55,890 bases of DNA, taken from Desulfamplus sp. (GTDB lineage Bacteria; Desulfobacterota; Desulfobacteria; Desulfobacterales; Desulfobacteraceae). The notes under the pieces were generated by a model that was not told where the DNA came from, did not search any database, and worked only from the letters and a program-made list of their open reading frames with translations. Below, piece by piece: positions 18,549 through 27,286 of the stretch. Positions within the stretch are counted from its first letter, which is position 1; every line of letters begins with the position of its first letter. The translations under genes and the position numbers were made by a program. The stretch lies in assembly GCA_015231615.1 (NCBI GenBank), contig JADGBE010000018.1, positions 1 to 55,890 of the forward strand. Reading direction: 5' to 3'.

Positions 18549-19862
18549 ATGATTAAGAGATCGTTTATCGGATTGACTGAACCAAAGCTTAAATGTGATC
18601 TGGTTGAGCCAGGTCCCAAAGAGCCAGAAGCCATTCCCATACCACCAAGGTTGATTCTTCTGCTGAACGAACCATTGGACAGCACAAAAGAGATCCTTGT
18701 AAAAAAAGGAGATATGGTCAAAAAAGGGGAACGTATCTTTCTCTATAAAGAGAGTAAAGAGTATGTTTCAGCCCCTGTTTCTGGCACAATCACAACAGTT
18801 GCCCCATTTACAGGGGATTTTGGAGAACTTGCAACATATCTTGTCGTTGAAACAAACGCAAAACAAGATATTGATAAAAGTTTTACAGAATCTATCTCTA
18901 TCCCTGATATTCAGACAGCAAACAGCTATCTGAGGGGTATTGCGGGTAATCCGCCTCTAAAGTTGCTTGCAGAGGCAGCAGATGGAGCAAAATCAAATGG
19001 CATCAATATCAAAAAGATAATTATAAGCGGTATTGACCAAGATATTCTCTGCACCACACGTCAATTTGTTTTGACAAGATTTAGAGATGAGCTGTCAAAA
19101 TCAGTAGCATTTCTAAAACAACTTACAGGTATAAACGACATATCAATCGTAATGCCTGATGCCTTAGCAACACTCTCAGCTTTTAATGGTATGAACATAG
19201 TAAAAATATCTTCTGACTATGTAGATTCACTCTCGCCAATGGTTATGGATAAATATCTTGGTATTCCATTTATCCCAAACAAAAGCTGCGAAGAGCTTGG
19301 CGTCTGCTTTATCTCTATTGAGGCTCTATTTTCACTTGTAAAATCATACTCTGAAAAAAGGCCTGTCTATGAGAAGATAATAACAATCATAGACAAAAAA
19401 GGAAAAAAGAGCAGAGTTTCAGCTACCATTGGAACTCCTATTCATCGTATTTTCACAAAGATTGGAGTTGAGACCGCTGAAAAAGATAGAATTATAATTG
19501 GCGGTCCATTAAAAGGTGTTGCTGCTTACACTCTCTACTATCCTGTTACCCCAGATATGGATACCTTGATGGTTCAAGATAGCAGCATTATTCCTACAAT
19601 CTCTGATTACCCATGTATTAACTGCGGTAAATGTGTGAGAATTTGTCCAGCTAATGTTCCAGTAAATGTTCTGGTGCGTTATCTTGAAGCCAACCTTTAT
19701 CAAGATGCTGCTGACAGTTATGATCTCTTCTCATGTATTGAGTGTGGGCTTTGCAGCTATGTATGCAGTGCAAAGATTCCAATTTTCCAATATATCAGAC
19801 TTGGCAAGCATGAATTGAATAAAATTGAATTGGATATGATAAAGGAGGCTGAGAATGTTTAA
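18549..19862 (+). CDS. rnfC: Rnf complex subunit C, atypical nucleotide-binding loop
   Basis: Peripheral iron-sulfur subunit of the Rnf ferredoxin oxidoreductase. It has the N-terminal biotinyl/lipoyl-like barrel (EILVKKGDMVKKGERIF, SAPVSGTIT), a SLBB-like region, and two ferredoxin motifs, C356-INC-GKC-VRIC and C396-IEC-GLC-SYVC. Canonical RnfC has a glycine-rich GLGGAxFPT loop followed by NGAECEP for NADH/FMN; the matching region here (residues 128-170) reads LRGIAGNPPLKLLAEA and IISGIDQDILC, so those motifs are absent. NADH oxidation by this subunit is therefore doubtful. The stop overlaps rnfD by 8 bases, showing tight coupling in the operon. Confidence 0.92.
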   Translation: MIKRSFIGLTEPKLKCDLVEPGPKEPEAIPIPPRLILLLNEPLDSTKEILVKKGDMVKKGERIFLYKESKEYVSAPVSGTITTVAPFTGDFGELATYLVVETNAKQDIDKSFTESISIPDIQTANSYLRGIAGNPPLKLLAEAADGAKSNGINIKKIIISGIDQDILCTTRQFVLTRFRDELSKSVAFLKQLTGINDISIVMPDALATLSAFNGMNIVKISSDYVDSLSPMVMDKYLGIPFIPNKSCEELGVCFISIEALFSLVKSYSEKRPVYEKIITIIDKKGKKSRVSATIGTPIHRIFTKIGVETAEKDRIIIGGPLKGVAAYTLYYPVTPDMDTLMVQDSSIIPTISDYPCINCGKCVRICPANVPVNVLVRYLEANLYQDAADSYDLFSCIECGLCSYVCSAKIPIFQYIRLGKHELNKIELDMIKEAENV

Positions 19863-20829
19863 ACAGAACAAATTTACAGTATCTCACGCCCCATTTTGGC
19901 ATGATGGCGATAGTATAAAAGAGATGAACCTCAATATTATGGCAGCAGCCCTTCCTGCAATACTGTTTGGAGTTATCCAGTTTGGCATGGCGGCCTTAGG
20001 TGTGATGTGTCTCTCTATTGCAAGTGCAATGGCATGGGAAGCACTATTTTGCATGGCGGCTAAACGTCAGATTGTAATACATGACTACAATGCAGCAGTT
20101 ATTGGAATGCTATTTGGAATGATGCTTCCAGCTACTATTCCTTGGTGGGCTGTTATTACAGGCACATTTGTCTGCGTCATTGTGGGGCAGCAGATATTTG
20201 GAGGTATAGGAGCTAATCCATTTAATCCCGCAGTTATCGGTATTGCTATTCTGACTTTGTCATGGAAACATCTATTTGATTTTGATACAGCTCTTGTTAA
20301 TTATCAGTTAGCTTTTACAGCCCTTGATCCTCTTGCAGCACTTAAACATCAAGGACCTGGCGTTGTAGAAATGTTTCCACTATCTTCTTTGTTAATGGGA
20401 TCACAGGTAGGTGCTATTGGTTCAGTGTTTGGTATTGGTATCATACTTGGCGGAATTTATCTTATTATAAGGGGATATATCAGGTGGGAAATTTCCATAG
20501 CATACATTGCTGGTATCATTATTACTGCGTGGATATTTAATATAACCGACCCCGCGAAATATGCTACCCCAATGTTTCACCTGTTTACAGGTTATACTCT
20601 GCTTGGGGCATTTTTTCTTGCTAATGACTCCTCTTCATCTCCAATAAATCTGATTCCTATGTTCATATATGGAGTTATGGGAGGATTTATGACAATCCTT
20701 ATCAGAAATATTGGTGTATATCCTGACGGCACGGTATATGCCATTTTGTTGATAAATCTGATAAATCCACTTATTGACAAAATCAGACCAAAAGCTTTTG
20801 GGAAAGGGTGTAAACAATGCGTGAAATGA
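19855..20829 (+). CDS. rnfD: Rnf complex membrane subunit D
   Basis: Polytopic inner-membrane subunit of Rnf/NQR-type complexes (NqrB homologue). Several transmembrane helices are clear, along with the family motifs HAPFWHDGDSIKEMNLNIM, GGIGANPFNPAVIGIA and ANDSSSSPINL. The usual covalent-FMN site in RnfD is a threonine in S-G-A-T-P-L-A; the aligned stretch here is FTALDPLAALK, with Asp158 in front of PLA, so flavinylation at this position appears lost. AGGAGG lies shortly before the ATG within the 3' end of rnfC. The 3' end overlaps rnfG by 13 bases. Confidence 0.93.
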   Translation: MFKQNKFTVSHAPFWHDGDSIKEMNLNIMAAALPAILFGVIQFGMAALGVMCLSIASAMAWEALFCMAAKRQIVIHDYNAAVIGMLFGMMLPATIPWWAVITGTFVCVIVGQQIFGGIGANPFNPAVIGIAILTLSWKHLFDFDTALVNYQLAFTALDPLAALKHQGPGVVEMFPLSSLLMGSQVGAIGSVFGIGIILGGIYLIIRGYIRWEISIAYIAGIIITAWIFNITDPAKYATPMFHLFTGYTLLGAFFLANDSSSSPINLIPMFIYGVMGGFMTILIRNIGVYPDGTVYAILLINLINPLIDKIRPKAFGKGCKQCVK

Positions 20830-21410
20830 TAAATATGGTTGTTGTTCTGACTCTTTTGAGTGCCTTTTCAGGAGGTTTGCTTGCTGCGGTCAGAACAGGT
20901 ACAAAAGACCAAATTGAGCAGCAGATTCTAAAATTTCAGAAAGCACCTGCAATTAAGCAGATTTTGAGTGATGTCTCTAATGATCCACTTCAAGATAGAT
21001 TTAAGATTATTGATAACGAGCAAGAACTTACCTTTTTTGTTGGAAAACATGATGGAAAAGCTGATGCAATCACATTTGAGACAAGCGGAAAGGGTTTTAG
21101 TGGTGACATCGGGCTTATGGTTGGTATTAATATTGAGTCTGACGAGATTATTGGCGTATGTGTAACCACCCACAGTGAGACCCCTGGACTTGGTTCTAAA
21201 GCCAAAGATGATCCAAAGTTTGCCTCTCAATTTGCTGGTATGACAATGGACAAAAATCTTGCGATTAAGAAAAATGGCGGTGAAATAGACATCATCTCTG
21301 GAGCAACTATAACATCTGCCGGCGTATCTCTTGCAGCACAAAAAGCTCAAGAAATATATATAAGACTTAAACCAGAAATTCAAAAACAGACCGCTCAGAT
21401 GGCAAAATAG
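20817..21410 (+). CDS. rnfG: Rnf complex flavoprotein subunit G
   Basis: Periplasmic-facing FMN-binding subunit anchored by one N-terminal helix (MVVVLTLLSAFSGGLLAAV). The FMN-binding domain shows THSETPGLGSKAKDDPKF and the covalent flavinylation motif SGATITSAGV, in which the second threonine is the expected FMN attachment residue. Length 197 is typical. The intact FMN motif contrasts with the altered site in RnfD. The FMN transferase ApbE needed for attachment is not encoded in this window. Overlaps rnfD and is followed 12 bases later by rnfE. Confidence 0.93.
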   Translation: MREMINMVVVLTLLSAFSGGLLAAVRTGTKDQIEQQILKFQKAPAIKQILSDVSNDPLQDRFKIIDNEQELTFFVGKHDGKADAITFETSGKGFSGDIGLMVGINIESDEIIGVCVTTHSETPGLGSKAKDDPKFASQFAGMTMDKNLAIKKNGGEIDIISGATITSAGVSLAAQKAQEIYIRLKPEIQKQTAQMAK

Positions 21411-21422
21411 GAGATTAATCTT

Positions 21423-22016
21423 ATGGCACAATCCATGGTAAAAGAGTTTACCAAGGGCCTTTGGGCAGAGCTTCCACCATTTAGATTGGTGTTGGGTCTC
21501 TGTCCTGTCTTGGCTGTAACAAAATCCGTTGAAAATGGTATTGGAATGGGAGTTGCAACCACATTTGTATTGGTATGCTCGAACCTTCTTGTTTCTCTTT
21601 TGAGAAATATAATACCTGTAAAAGTAAGAATTGCCTGTTTTATTGTTATTATAGCCACGTTTGTTACTGTCGTTGAGTTGGTAATGCAGGCATATACATA
21701 TCCACTATTCCTTAAACTCGGCATATTTATTCCCCTGATAGTTGTAAACTGCATTGTATTGGGTAGAGCAGAAGCATTTGCCTTTAAAAACTCACCAACA
21801 TTATCAATTGCAGACGGACTTGGAATGGGAATAGGTTTTACCCTATCTCTTGGTGCTCTTGGTGCTATAAGAGAGTGTTTAGGAAACGGCACAATTCTTG
21901 GCAATACAGTTTTTGGACCTGGCTTTCAGCCGTTTACCTTTATGGTTGAAGCTCCTGGTGCCTTTGTCTGTCTTGGCTTAATGCTGTGTCTGATGAACCT
22001 TATAGGTAAGAAATAG
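21423..22016 (+). CDS. rnfE: Rnf complex membrane subunit E
   Basis: Integral membrane subunit homologous to NqrD, with about six transmembrane helices. Family motifs visible are KGLWAELPPFRLVLGLCPVL near the N-terminus, the first half-helix cysteine in LGLCPVLAVT, and NCIVLGRAEAFA, whose cysteine pairs with the first in the inverted-topology RnfA/RnfE pair that holds an intramembrane [2Fe-2S] centre. GGAG precedes the ATG. Length 197 is normal. Confidence 0.93.
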   Translation: MAQSMVKEFTKGLWAELPPFRLVLGLCPVLAVTKSVENGIGMGVATTFVLVCSNLLVSLLRNIIPVKVRIACFIVIIATFVTVVELVMQAYTYPLFLKLGIFIPLIVVNCIVLGRAEAFAFKNSPTLSIADGLGMGIGFTLSLGALGAIRECLGNGTILGNTVFGPGFQPFTFMVEAPGAFVCLGLMLCLMNLIGKK

Positions 22017-22035
22017 AAAAAGGAGATAACTTAAA

Positions 22036-22611
22036 ATGGGTGACTATTTTGTTCTTGCCATAAGCTGTATTTTTGTAAACAATATTCTTTTGGCACAGTT
22101 TCTTGGCAACTGTCCATTTCTTGGAACTTCAAAAAAAATGGAGACAGCCACTGGGATGGCAATGGCTGTTATCTTTGTTTTGGTTTTAGCTGGTATAATT
22201 ACATGGATAACTGACACTTATCTCTTAAAACCTCTTAATATAGAGTTTTTAAGAACACTTTCGTTTATTCTTGTTATTGCATCTTTAGTTCAGTTTGTTG
22301 AAATGTTTCTCAAAAAAAGCATTCCGGCTCTTTATGCTGGTTTAGGTATTTTTCTGCCTTTAATTACAACAAACTGTGCTGTTATGGGTGTCTGCCTTAT
22401 CAACATTAATGAAGAATATACTTTTATGCAGTCTTTGGTATCTTCTTTTAGTTATGCTGTTGGATTTGGACTTGCCCTTATACTTTTTGCAGGCATCAGA
22501 GAACGGATAATTATTGCAAGGGTGCCTAAACCTCTTCAGGATACCTCCATTGGTCTTGTTACTGCTGGAATGATTGCAATTTGCTTTTTTGCATTTAAGG
22601 GAATGGTTTGA
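22036..22611 (+). CDS. rnfA: Rnf complex membrane subunit A
   Basis: Integral membrane subunit homologous to NqrE and inverted-topology partner of RnfE. Visible motifs are VNNILLAQFLGNCPFLGTSKK, where the cysteine lies in the first half-helix, and LPLITTNCAVMGVCLIN with the second cysteine; about six transmembrane helices. AGGAGA lies about 9 bases before the ATG and the gene is 19 bases after rnfE. Length 191 matches the family. Confidence 0.94.
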   Translation: MGDYFVLAISCIFVNNILLAQFLGNCPFLGTSKKMETATGMAMAVIFVLVLAGIITWITDTYLLKPLNIEFLRTLSFILVIASLVQFVEMFLKKSIPALYAGLGIFLPLITTNCAVMGVCLININEEYTFMQSLVSSFSYAVGFGLALILFAGIRERIIIARVPKPLQDTSIGLVTAGMIAICFFAFKGMV

Positions 22612-22712
22612 TTAATTAAAAAATGGTTAGGTATGGCAAACATATAACGATAACTTATGAACCATCAATCCACCTTAAATCAAATAATTAATAGACCATT
22701 AATGAGGTAATT

Positions 22713-24824
22713 ATGACAGAAGCAATTCTATTTATGCTGGGCATTGGCGGAGTTTGTGGTATTCTGCTCAGCTTTGCGTCAAAAATATTCTATGTTTATG
22801 AGGACCCAAGGGTTTCCTTAGTTGAGAGCAATATGGCAGGGGCAAACTGTGGAGGATGCGGTTATGCAGGTTGCAGTGCTGCTGCCCAAGCAGTTGTTAA
22901 AGGCGAAGCCCTTCCAAGTATCTGTATTGTATCTGGTGCTGAAGGGGCAGCAAAAGTTGCGGCAGTGATGGGTATGGATCCCGGAACAGCAGAGAGTCGC
23001 CAAGCATACAATATGTGTGATGGCGGTGTTCGTGCTGCAAATAAATACCATTACTTAGGCGTAACCTCGTGTGGTGCAATCTCTTTAGTTTTTGGTGGTC
23101 AAAGAGATTGCCATGTCGGGTGTTTAGGTCTTGGCGATTGTGTTAAGTCTTGCAACTTTGGTGCATTAACTATGGGTAAACAAGGTTTTCCAGTAGTTGA
23201 TGAAAATAAGTGTGTTGGCTGCGGAGCTTGCAATAAAGCGTGTCCAAAAGATATTATTGAAGTAAAAAGCATGTCTGATAAACTTTTAAAGTTCAATCAG
23301 ATAAATGACCCGCTCGCCCCATGTTCTCAAACTTGTCCTGCTGAAATAGATATTCCCCAATATATAAGCCACATTAAAAATGGTGATTATCTTCCTGCTG
23401 TTCAGACTATACGCATGAGAAACCCTCTTCTTTTATCATGTGGAAGAGTATGTCCCCACCCATGTGAGAGTGATTGTAGAAGAGGTATTGCAGATGAACC
23501 AGTATCTATAAATCAGCTTAAAAGATTTGCCGCAGATTATGAGATGAACTCTGGCTCACGAGTCCCTATAAAATGTGCCCCTGATACAGGAAAAAAAGTT
23601 GCAATTATCGGCGGTGGTCCTGCTGGATTAAGCTGTGCATACTTTCTAAGAAGAGTTGGTCATCATCCTGCTGTATTTGAAGCTATGCCGGAGCTTGGCG
23701 GAATGCTTCGATATGGTATTCCTGAATATAGACTTCCTAAAAAAGTTTTGGATTGGGAGATTGAAGGAATCACCAAACTCGGCATTGAAACTCACACAAA
23801 CGTAAAATTTGGTACTGATTTTGGTTTAGGCTCTCTTGTAGCTGCTGGTTATGATGCTGTATTTATTGGCATTGGTGCTTGGAAGGATCATGCTCTCGGC
23901 GTTCCAGGAGAAGAAATTAAAGGCTGTCTTAATGGAATAAAATTTCTATCCACAGTATCTGCTCTTGTCTCTTCTGGCATCTCTAAAGGTGACACGTCAA
24001 TAAGAGAGAAGATGAAACTTGGAAAAAGGGCTGCTGTTGTTGGCGGTGGCAACACTGCTGTTGACTGTGCCAGAACCATGCTAAGGCTTGGACTTGAAAA
24101 AGTCTATATGGTCTATAGAAGAACCAGAAAAGAGATGCCAGCTAATGAGGTTGAGATTGTAGCTTCAGAACACGAAGGCATTGAATTTGTATTTCTTGCA
24201 GCCCCTTCAAGAGTTGTTGGCAATGAAAATGGAGAGGTTACCCATCTTGAATATCTTAGAATGGAGCTTGGTGAACCAGATGCAAGCGGCAGAAGAAGAC
24301 CAGTTCCTGTAAAAGGCTCTGAAACTCTGCTTGCTGTTGACACCATAGTAACTGCAATTGGTCAAGCACCTGACGCAAGTTTTAAAGAAGAGACTTCAAG
24401 AAGAATTTCGGAACTTACACTTACACGTTGGAGTACAATTGATAATAATGCTGCAACTCTCCAATCTTCAATACCATATATCTTTACTGCTGGAGATGCT
24501 GCAACTGGTCCTGCCTTAGTTGTTGATGCTATTGGTGGCGGAAGGCGTGCTGCCAGATCAATTGATCTGTTCCTCAAAGGTGAAAAAGTTGAACCTGTAA
24601 AAGATTCTCTTCAGAAAAAACGTATTCCAGAATCTGTGTTTAAAACAATATCTGGGGTACAACCTATTAAACGTGCAGAAATGCCAGAACTTCCAGTCAA
24701 CAGAAGACTTGACTCATTTGTTGAGGTTGATTTGGTATTACCTGAAGTTGAGGCTCTTGCAGAGGCTAACCGTTGCTTAAGATGTTGTAGAATATGTTAT
24801 AATCCAGATAAAACATCTGTATAA
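22713..24824 (+). CDS. rnfB: RnfB fused to GltD/NfnB-like NAD(P)H flavoprotein
   Basis: Residues 1-~185 are RnfB: membrane anchor 4-22, the four-Cys site C46-C49-C54-C71, and two ferredoxin clusters, C133-C137-C143-C147 and C167-VGC-GAC-NKAC. From ~195 to 703 is a glutamate-synthase-small-subunit-like oxidoreductase: N-terminal Cys-rich segment (CSQTCPAEIDIPQYI, CGRVCPHPCESDC), the FAD motif VAIIGGGPAGLSCAY at ~297, the NAD(P) motif VVGGGNTAVDCART at ~442, YRRTRKEMP, and the C-terminal FAD motif TAGDAATGPALVVDAIGGG. Canonical RnfB is far shorter. The fused module would let NAD(P)H electrons meet the ferredoxin-side clusters (inference). GAGG precedes the ATG. Last gene of the rnf operon, 101 bases after rnfA. 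Confidence 0.93.
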   Translation: MTEAILFMLGIGGVCGILLSFASKIFYVYEDPRVSLVESNMAGANCGGCGYAGCSAAAQAVVKGEALPSICIVSGAEGAAKVAAVMGMDPGTAESRQAYNMCDGGVRAANKYHYLGVTSCGAISLVFGGQRDCHVGCLGLGDCVKSCNFGALTMGKQGFPVVDENKCVGCGACNKACPKDIIEVKSMSDKLLKFNQINDPLAPCSQTCPAEIDIPQYISHIKNGDYLPAVQTIRMRNPLLLSCGRVCPHPCESDCRRGIADEPVSINQLKRFAADYEMNSGSRVPIKCAPDTGKKVAIIGGGPAGLSCAYFLRRVGHHPAVFEAMPELGGMLRYGIPEYRLPKKVLDWEIEGITKLGIETHTNVKFGTDFGLGSLVAAGYDAVFIGIGAWKDHALGVPGEEIKGCLNGIKFLSTVSALVSSGISKGDTSIREKMKLGKRAAVVGGGNTAVDCARTMLRLGLEKVYMVYRRTRKEMPANEVEIVASEHEGIEFVFLAAPSRVVGNENGEVTHLEYLRMELGEPDASGRRRPVPVKGSETLLAVDTIVTAIGQAPDASFKEETSRRISELTLTRWSTIDNNAATLQSSIPYIFTAGDAATGPALVVDAIGGGRRAARSIDLFLKGEKVEPVKDSLQKKRIPESVFKTISGVQPIKRAEMPELPVNRRLDSFVEVDLVLPEVEALAEANRCLRCCRICYNPDKTSV

Positions 24825-24841
24825 TAATGATTCGTGTATGT

Positions 24842-24932
24842 TTCATCTGGTTGCCCCATGCTTTCTCAATGTAGAGTGAATTTATCCAATCACCATATTC
24901 AAGAGAGAAATTATGAATTGCAACCAGATGAA
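24842..24932. repeat. Inverted repeat with 13-bp perfect arms
   Basis: TTCATCTGGTTGC at 24842-24854 is exactly complementary to GCAACCAGATGAA at 24920-24932, separated by 65 bases that include a further nested pair (TTTCTC and GAGAAA). It lies in the 234-base gap between rnfB and the convergent ychF-like gene. It lacks a T-tract, so it is not a typical intrinsic terminator; it could be a small element or a structured 3' end. Confidence 0.5.
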
Positions 24933-25058
24933 CTTATAAAGAGTATTTGTGCAGTTTGAAGATATACCGTGATATGTCTCGTGTCTATTTTGTGAAATTG
25001 CAGGAGAAATTAAAGTGTTACGGTAGTGCTTAATATATAGTGATCAAGGTTTAATTTG

Positions 25059-26159
25059 CTACACTTTAAACCTGATATTTAAAATATCACCATCTTCAAC
25101 AATGTAATCTTTCCCTTGAACATAAAACTTTCCAGCTTTTTTTAGTTCAGCTTCAGAACCGTAGGCAATAAGTTCATCGTACTTCATAACCTCTGCCCTT
25201 ATAAATCCACGTTGAAGGTCTGAATGGATAACTCCAGCAGCAACAGGTGCAAAAGAGCCTCTTCTTACCAACCACTGGCGAACCTCATCAGCTCCTACTG
25301 TGAGAAAAGATATAAGTCCAAGTGCGTTAATGCAAAGGCGAGTTAAAACCTTTAAAGCTGACTCTTCAATTCCAATATCTTTCAAAAATTCTGTTTTTTC
25401 ATCTTCGCTTTCAAGCAAGGCAATTTCAGATTCAACCTTTGCAGAGACAACCATAGCAGCCATTTTGTTTGATTCACAAATATCTTTAAATTTCTCAAGA
25501 AGTTTATAGCTATAGCTTTGATTAGTAGAGTCATCTTTAAGAGTTAAATCATCTTCTGCTACGTTTAAGGCAATAATCATCTCTTTACGTGTAATCAGCG
25601 GATAACTTCTTATAAGACGCTCCTCTTCTGGCACAAGCTCAAAAAAACGCAAAGGCTTCTCTTGCTCAAGATGTTCAAGCATCTTTTTCATCAACACAAG
25701 CTCTTTTTGCTGATCTTCATCTTTTTTCTTCTTAATGAGCTGTTCAATTCTCTCAATACGCTTTTCTACAAATATCTGGTCGTGCATTATAAGTTCACCA
25801 TTCACCATTGAGGCATCTCTCAATGGATCAATTGAGCCAGCAGAGTGATATATTGCATCATCTTCAAAAGCTCTTACAACATGGCAAATTGCGTCCATAT
25901 CTGCAATATCCCTGAAAATATCCCCTTTTGAAATATTTTCCTGCTCAATTTTAGGAAGTAATACAAGATCAACTCTTGCCCTTACCTCTTTTTTTGGGGA
26001 ATACATTGCAACCATTTTATCAAATCTTGTATCAAGAATCTCTGCTGTGCCGGGCAGAGGCTTTGGTGAGCCGCCTTGCTCTTTAACTTCACTTCCAGTT
26101 AATATCTGAAATAGGGTCTTTTTTCCTGTTTGGGGTAACCCTATAATTCCAACTTTCAT
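25059..26159 (-). CDS. YchF/OLA1-family P-loop NTPase
   Basis: TRAFAC-class NTPase of the YchF group with the DUF933/TGS-like C-terminus. The N-terminal P-loop is GLPQTGKKTLFQIL; the usual Ser/Thr after GK is Lys here, which departs from the consensus. NVAEDD matches the YchF NxxE nucleotide motif, a coiled coil spans ~125-175 (IERIEQLIKKKKDEDQQKEL), and the C-terminus has GFIRAEVMKYDELIAYGSEAE-type TGS residues. ATG 26159 has GGAG 6 bases upstream; the TTG at 26171 contains that ribosome site and is rejected. At 366 residues it is the usual length. Cellular role of YchF proteins: ribosome- and stress-associated ATPase. Confidence 0.82.
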   Translation of the reverse strand: MKVGIIGLPQTGKKTLFQILTGSEVKEQGGSPKPLPGTAEILDTRFDKMVAMYSPKKEVRARVDLVLLPKIEQENISKGDIFRDIADMDAICHVVRAFEDDAIYHSAGSIDPLRDASMVNGELIMHDQIFVEKRIERIEQLIKKKKDEDQQKELVLMKKMLEHLEQEKPLRFFELVPEEERLIRSYPLITRKEMIIALNVAEDDLTLKDDSTNQSYSYKLLEKFKDICESNKMAAMVVSAKVESEIALLESEDEKTEFLKDIGIEESALKVLTRLCINALGLISFLTVGADEVRQWLVRRGSFAPVAAGVIHSDLQRGFIRAEVMKYDELIAYGSEAELKKAGKFYVQGKDYIVEDGDILNIRFKV

Positions 26160-26259
26160 AAAATTCTCCAAATCCCTATCTAAATTTTAGGTATAAAATT
26201 TAGATAGGGATACTGACTTTAATATTTTTTTTATTATTTGACCTTCGCAAAAGTTCTAT

Positions 26260-26604
26260 TTAGTTTTGCTCTTTTTCAAGTAGTTTTGCATACCACTTAG
26301 CAAACTCAAACATACCAACTATTTTTTCATTTTCATTTATAATTCCAAGACACATCTCAAACGCCCCTTGTGCAAATGAATTGGAATAATCCTCATGAGG
26401 TCGTTGTTGTAGAAACTCACGGATAAGCATTTGAGAGGTTCTATTGGTTTTATCTTTTCTAATATCAATCGGGTCTTTTGGTGTTTGTATTGGATCCCAC
26501 TTCTCATATCCAATCTTCATAATCTGTTTTTGACCACGTTTGCCCATAGCATCAAATATAGCCTTTTTTTTGGCTTCAATCTGTTCTGGTGTGAAGTGTT
26601 CCAT
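26260..26604 (-). CDS. Conserved small hypothetical protein
   Basis: No recognised domain. About 114 residues from ATG 26604 (MEHFTPEQIEAKKKAIFDAM); the frame also allows ATG 26631, which would overlap the upstream gene by 23 bases. The 26604 start leaves 4 bases after the YkgJ-like gene's stop. The sequence is soluble, charged and rich in helices, with WDPIQTPKDPIDIRKDKTNR in the middle and GMFEFAKWYAKLLEKEQN at the end. Its tight linkage to the cysteine-cluster protein implies co-transcription and perhaps a shared function. Function unknown. Confidence 0.6.
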   Translation of the reverse strand: MEHFTPEQIEAKKKAIFDAMGKRGQKQIMKIGYEKWDPIQTPKDPIDIRKDKTNRTSQMLIREFLQQRPHEDYSNSFAQGAFEMCLGIINENEKIVGMFEFAKWYAKLLEKEQN

Positions 26605-26608
26605 TGTT

Positions 26609-27253
26609 CTAAATTCCAAAAAATTCTTCATTAAAATCAGTTATTAGTGCCATAGAGACAGGTATAAGCATTTCGCATATTTTTATATTTTTCGCTTTAA
26701 TATCTTTTACCATCTCTGCTGATATAAGCTGAAGCTGTGAATATACTTTATCCATATTTACAGTCGGATATTTACCACCTTGTTTAAAGTTAGTTCTTCC
26801 ACATATATGGCTTGCACCTTCTGTTGATGTTGGAATTCCATACAAACGGCATGTGATAGGTCTTGCTTCATAGAGAATGCAAAGATTATCAGCACTCAAA
26901 AGAGGACATCTTACCCGCTCCATAGACATCTTTGCAAGCACATCAACCTCTTTGCCACCTTGCTGAACTTCCATATAAGCATCTCTTTTCATCTTAAATA
27001 GAGAGCGGTCAACTTTGGAAGCATTATCAATAAGCTCCATCTTCTTTGTTCCAGAAAAGGTCTCATTAAATTTCTTATTTATGTATATAGCTTCAATAAT
27101 GGGAATATCAAAAATTGCATAACAACAGTCGCTGCACTTCTCTCTACAAAAAACCTCTTTTGGATACTCTTCTCTTACTTTGTTGAATATGCCGTCAAAC
27201 ATTGATAGTAACGCTTCATACTTTGCAAAATGTTCTTTTAAATCAATGGACAT
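26609..27253 (-). CDS. YkgJ-family cysteine-cluster protein
   Basis: Putative zinc- or iron-chelating protein of the YkgJ/CxxCxxCC family (UPF0153). Visible motifs are CREKCSDCCYAIFDIPIIEA near residue 36, then RCPLLSADNLCILYEARP and TCRLYGIPTSTEGASHICGR, the characteristic spaced cysteines. AAGGAA lies 7 bases before the ATG. At 214 residues it is longer than minimal members because of N- and C-terminal helices. Followed immediately by the small hypothetical gene. Biochemical function of the family is not established. Confidence 0.82.
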   Translation of the reverse strand: MSIDLKEHFAKYEALLSMFDGIFNKVREEYPKEVFCREKCSDCCYAIFDIPIIEAIYINKKFNETFSGTKKMELIDNASKVDRSLFKMKRDAYMEVQQGGKEVDVLAKMSMERVRCPLLSADNLCILYEARPITCRLYGIPTSTEGASHICGRTNFKQGGKYPTVNMDKVYSQLQLISAEMVKDIKAKNIKICEMLIPVSMALITDFNEEFFGI

Positions 27254-27286
27254 GAAACTGTTCCTTAAATTATAACTTAATTATTA

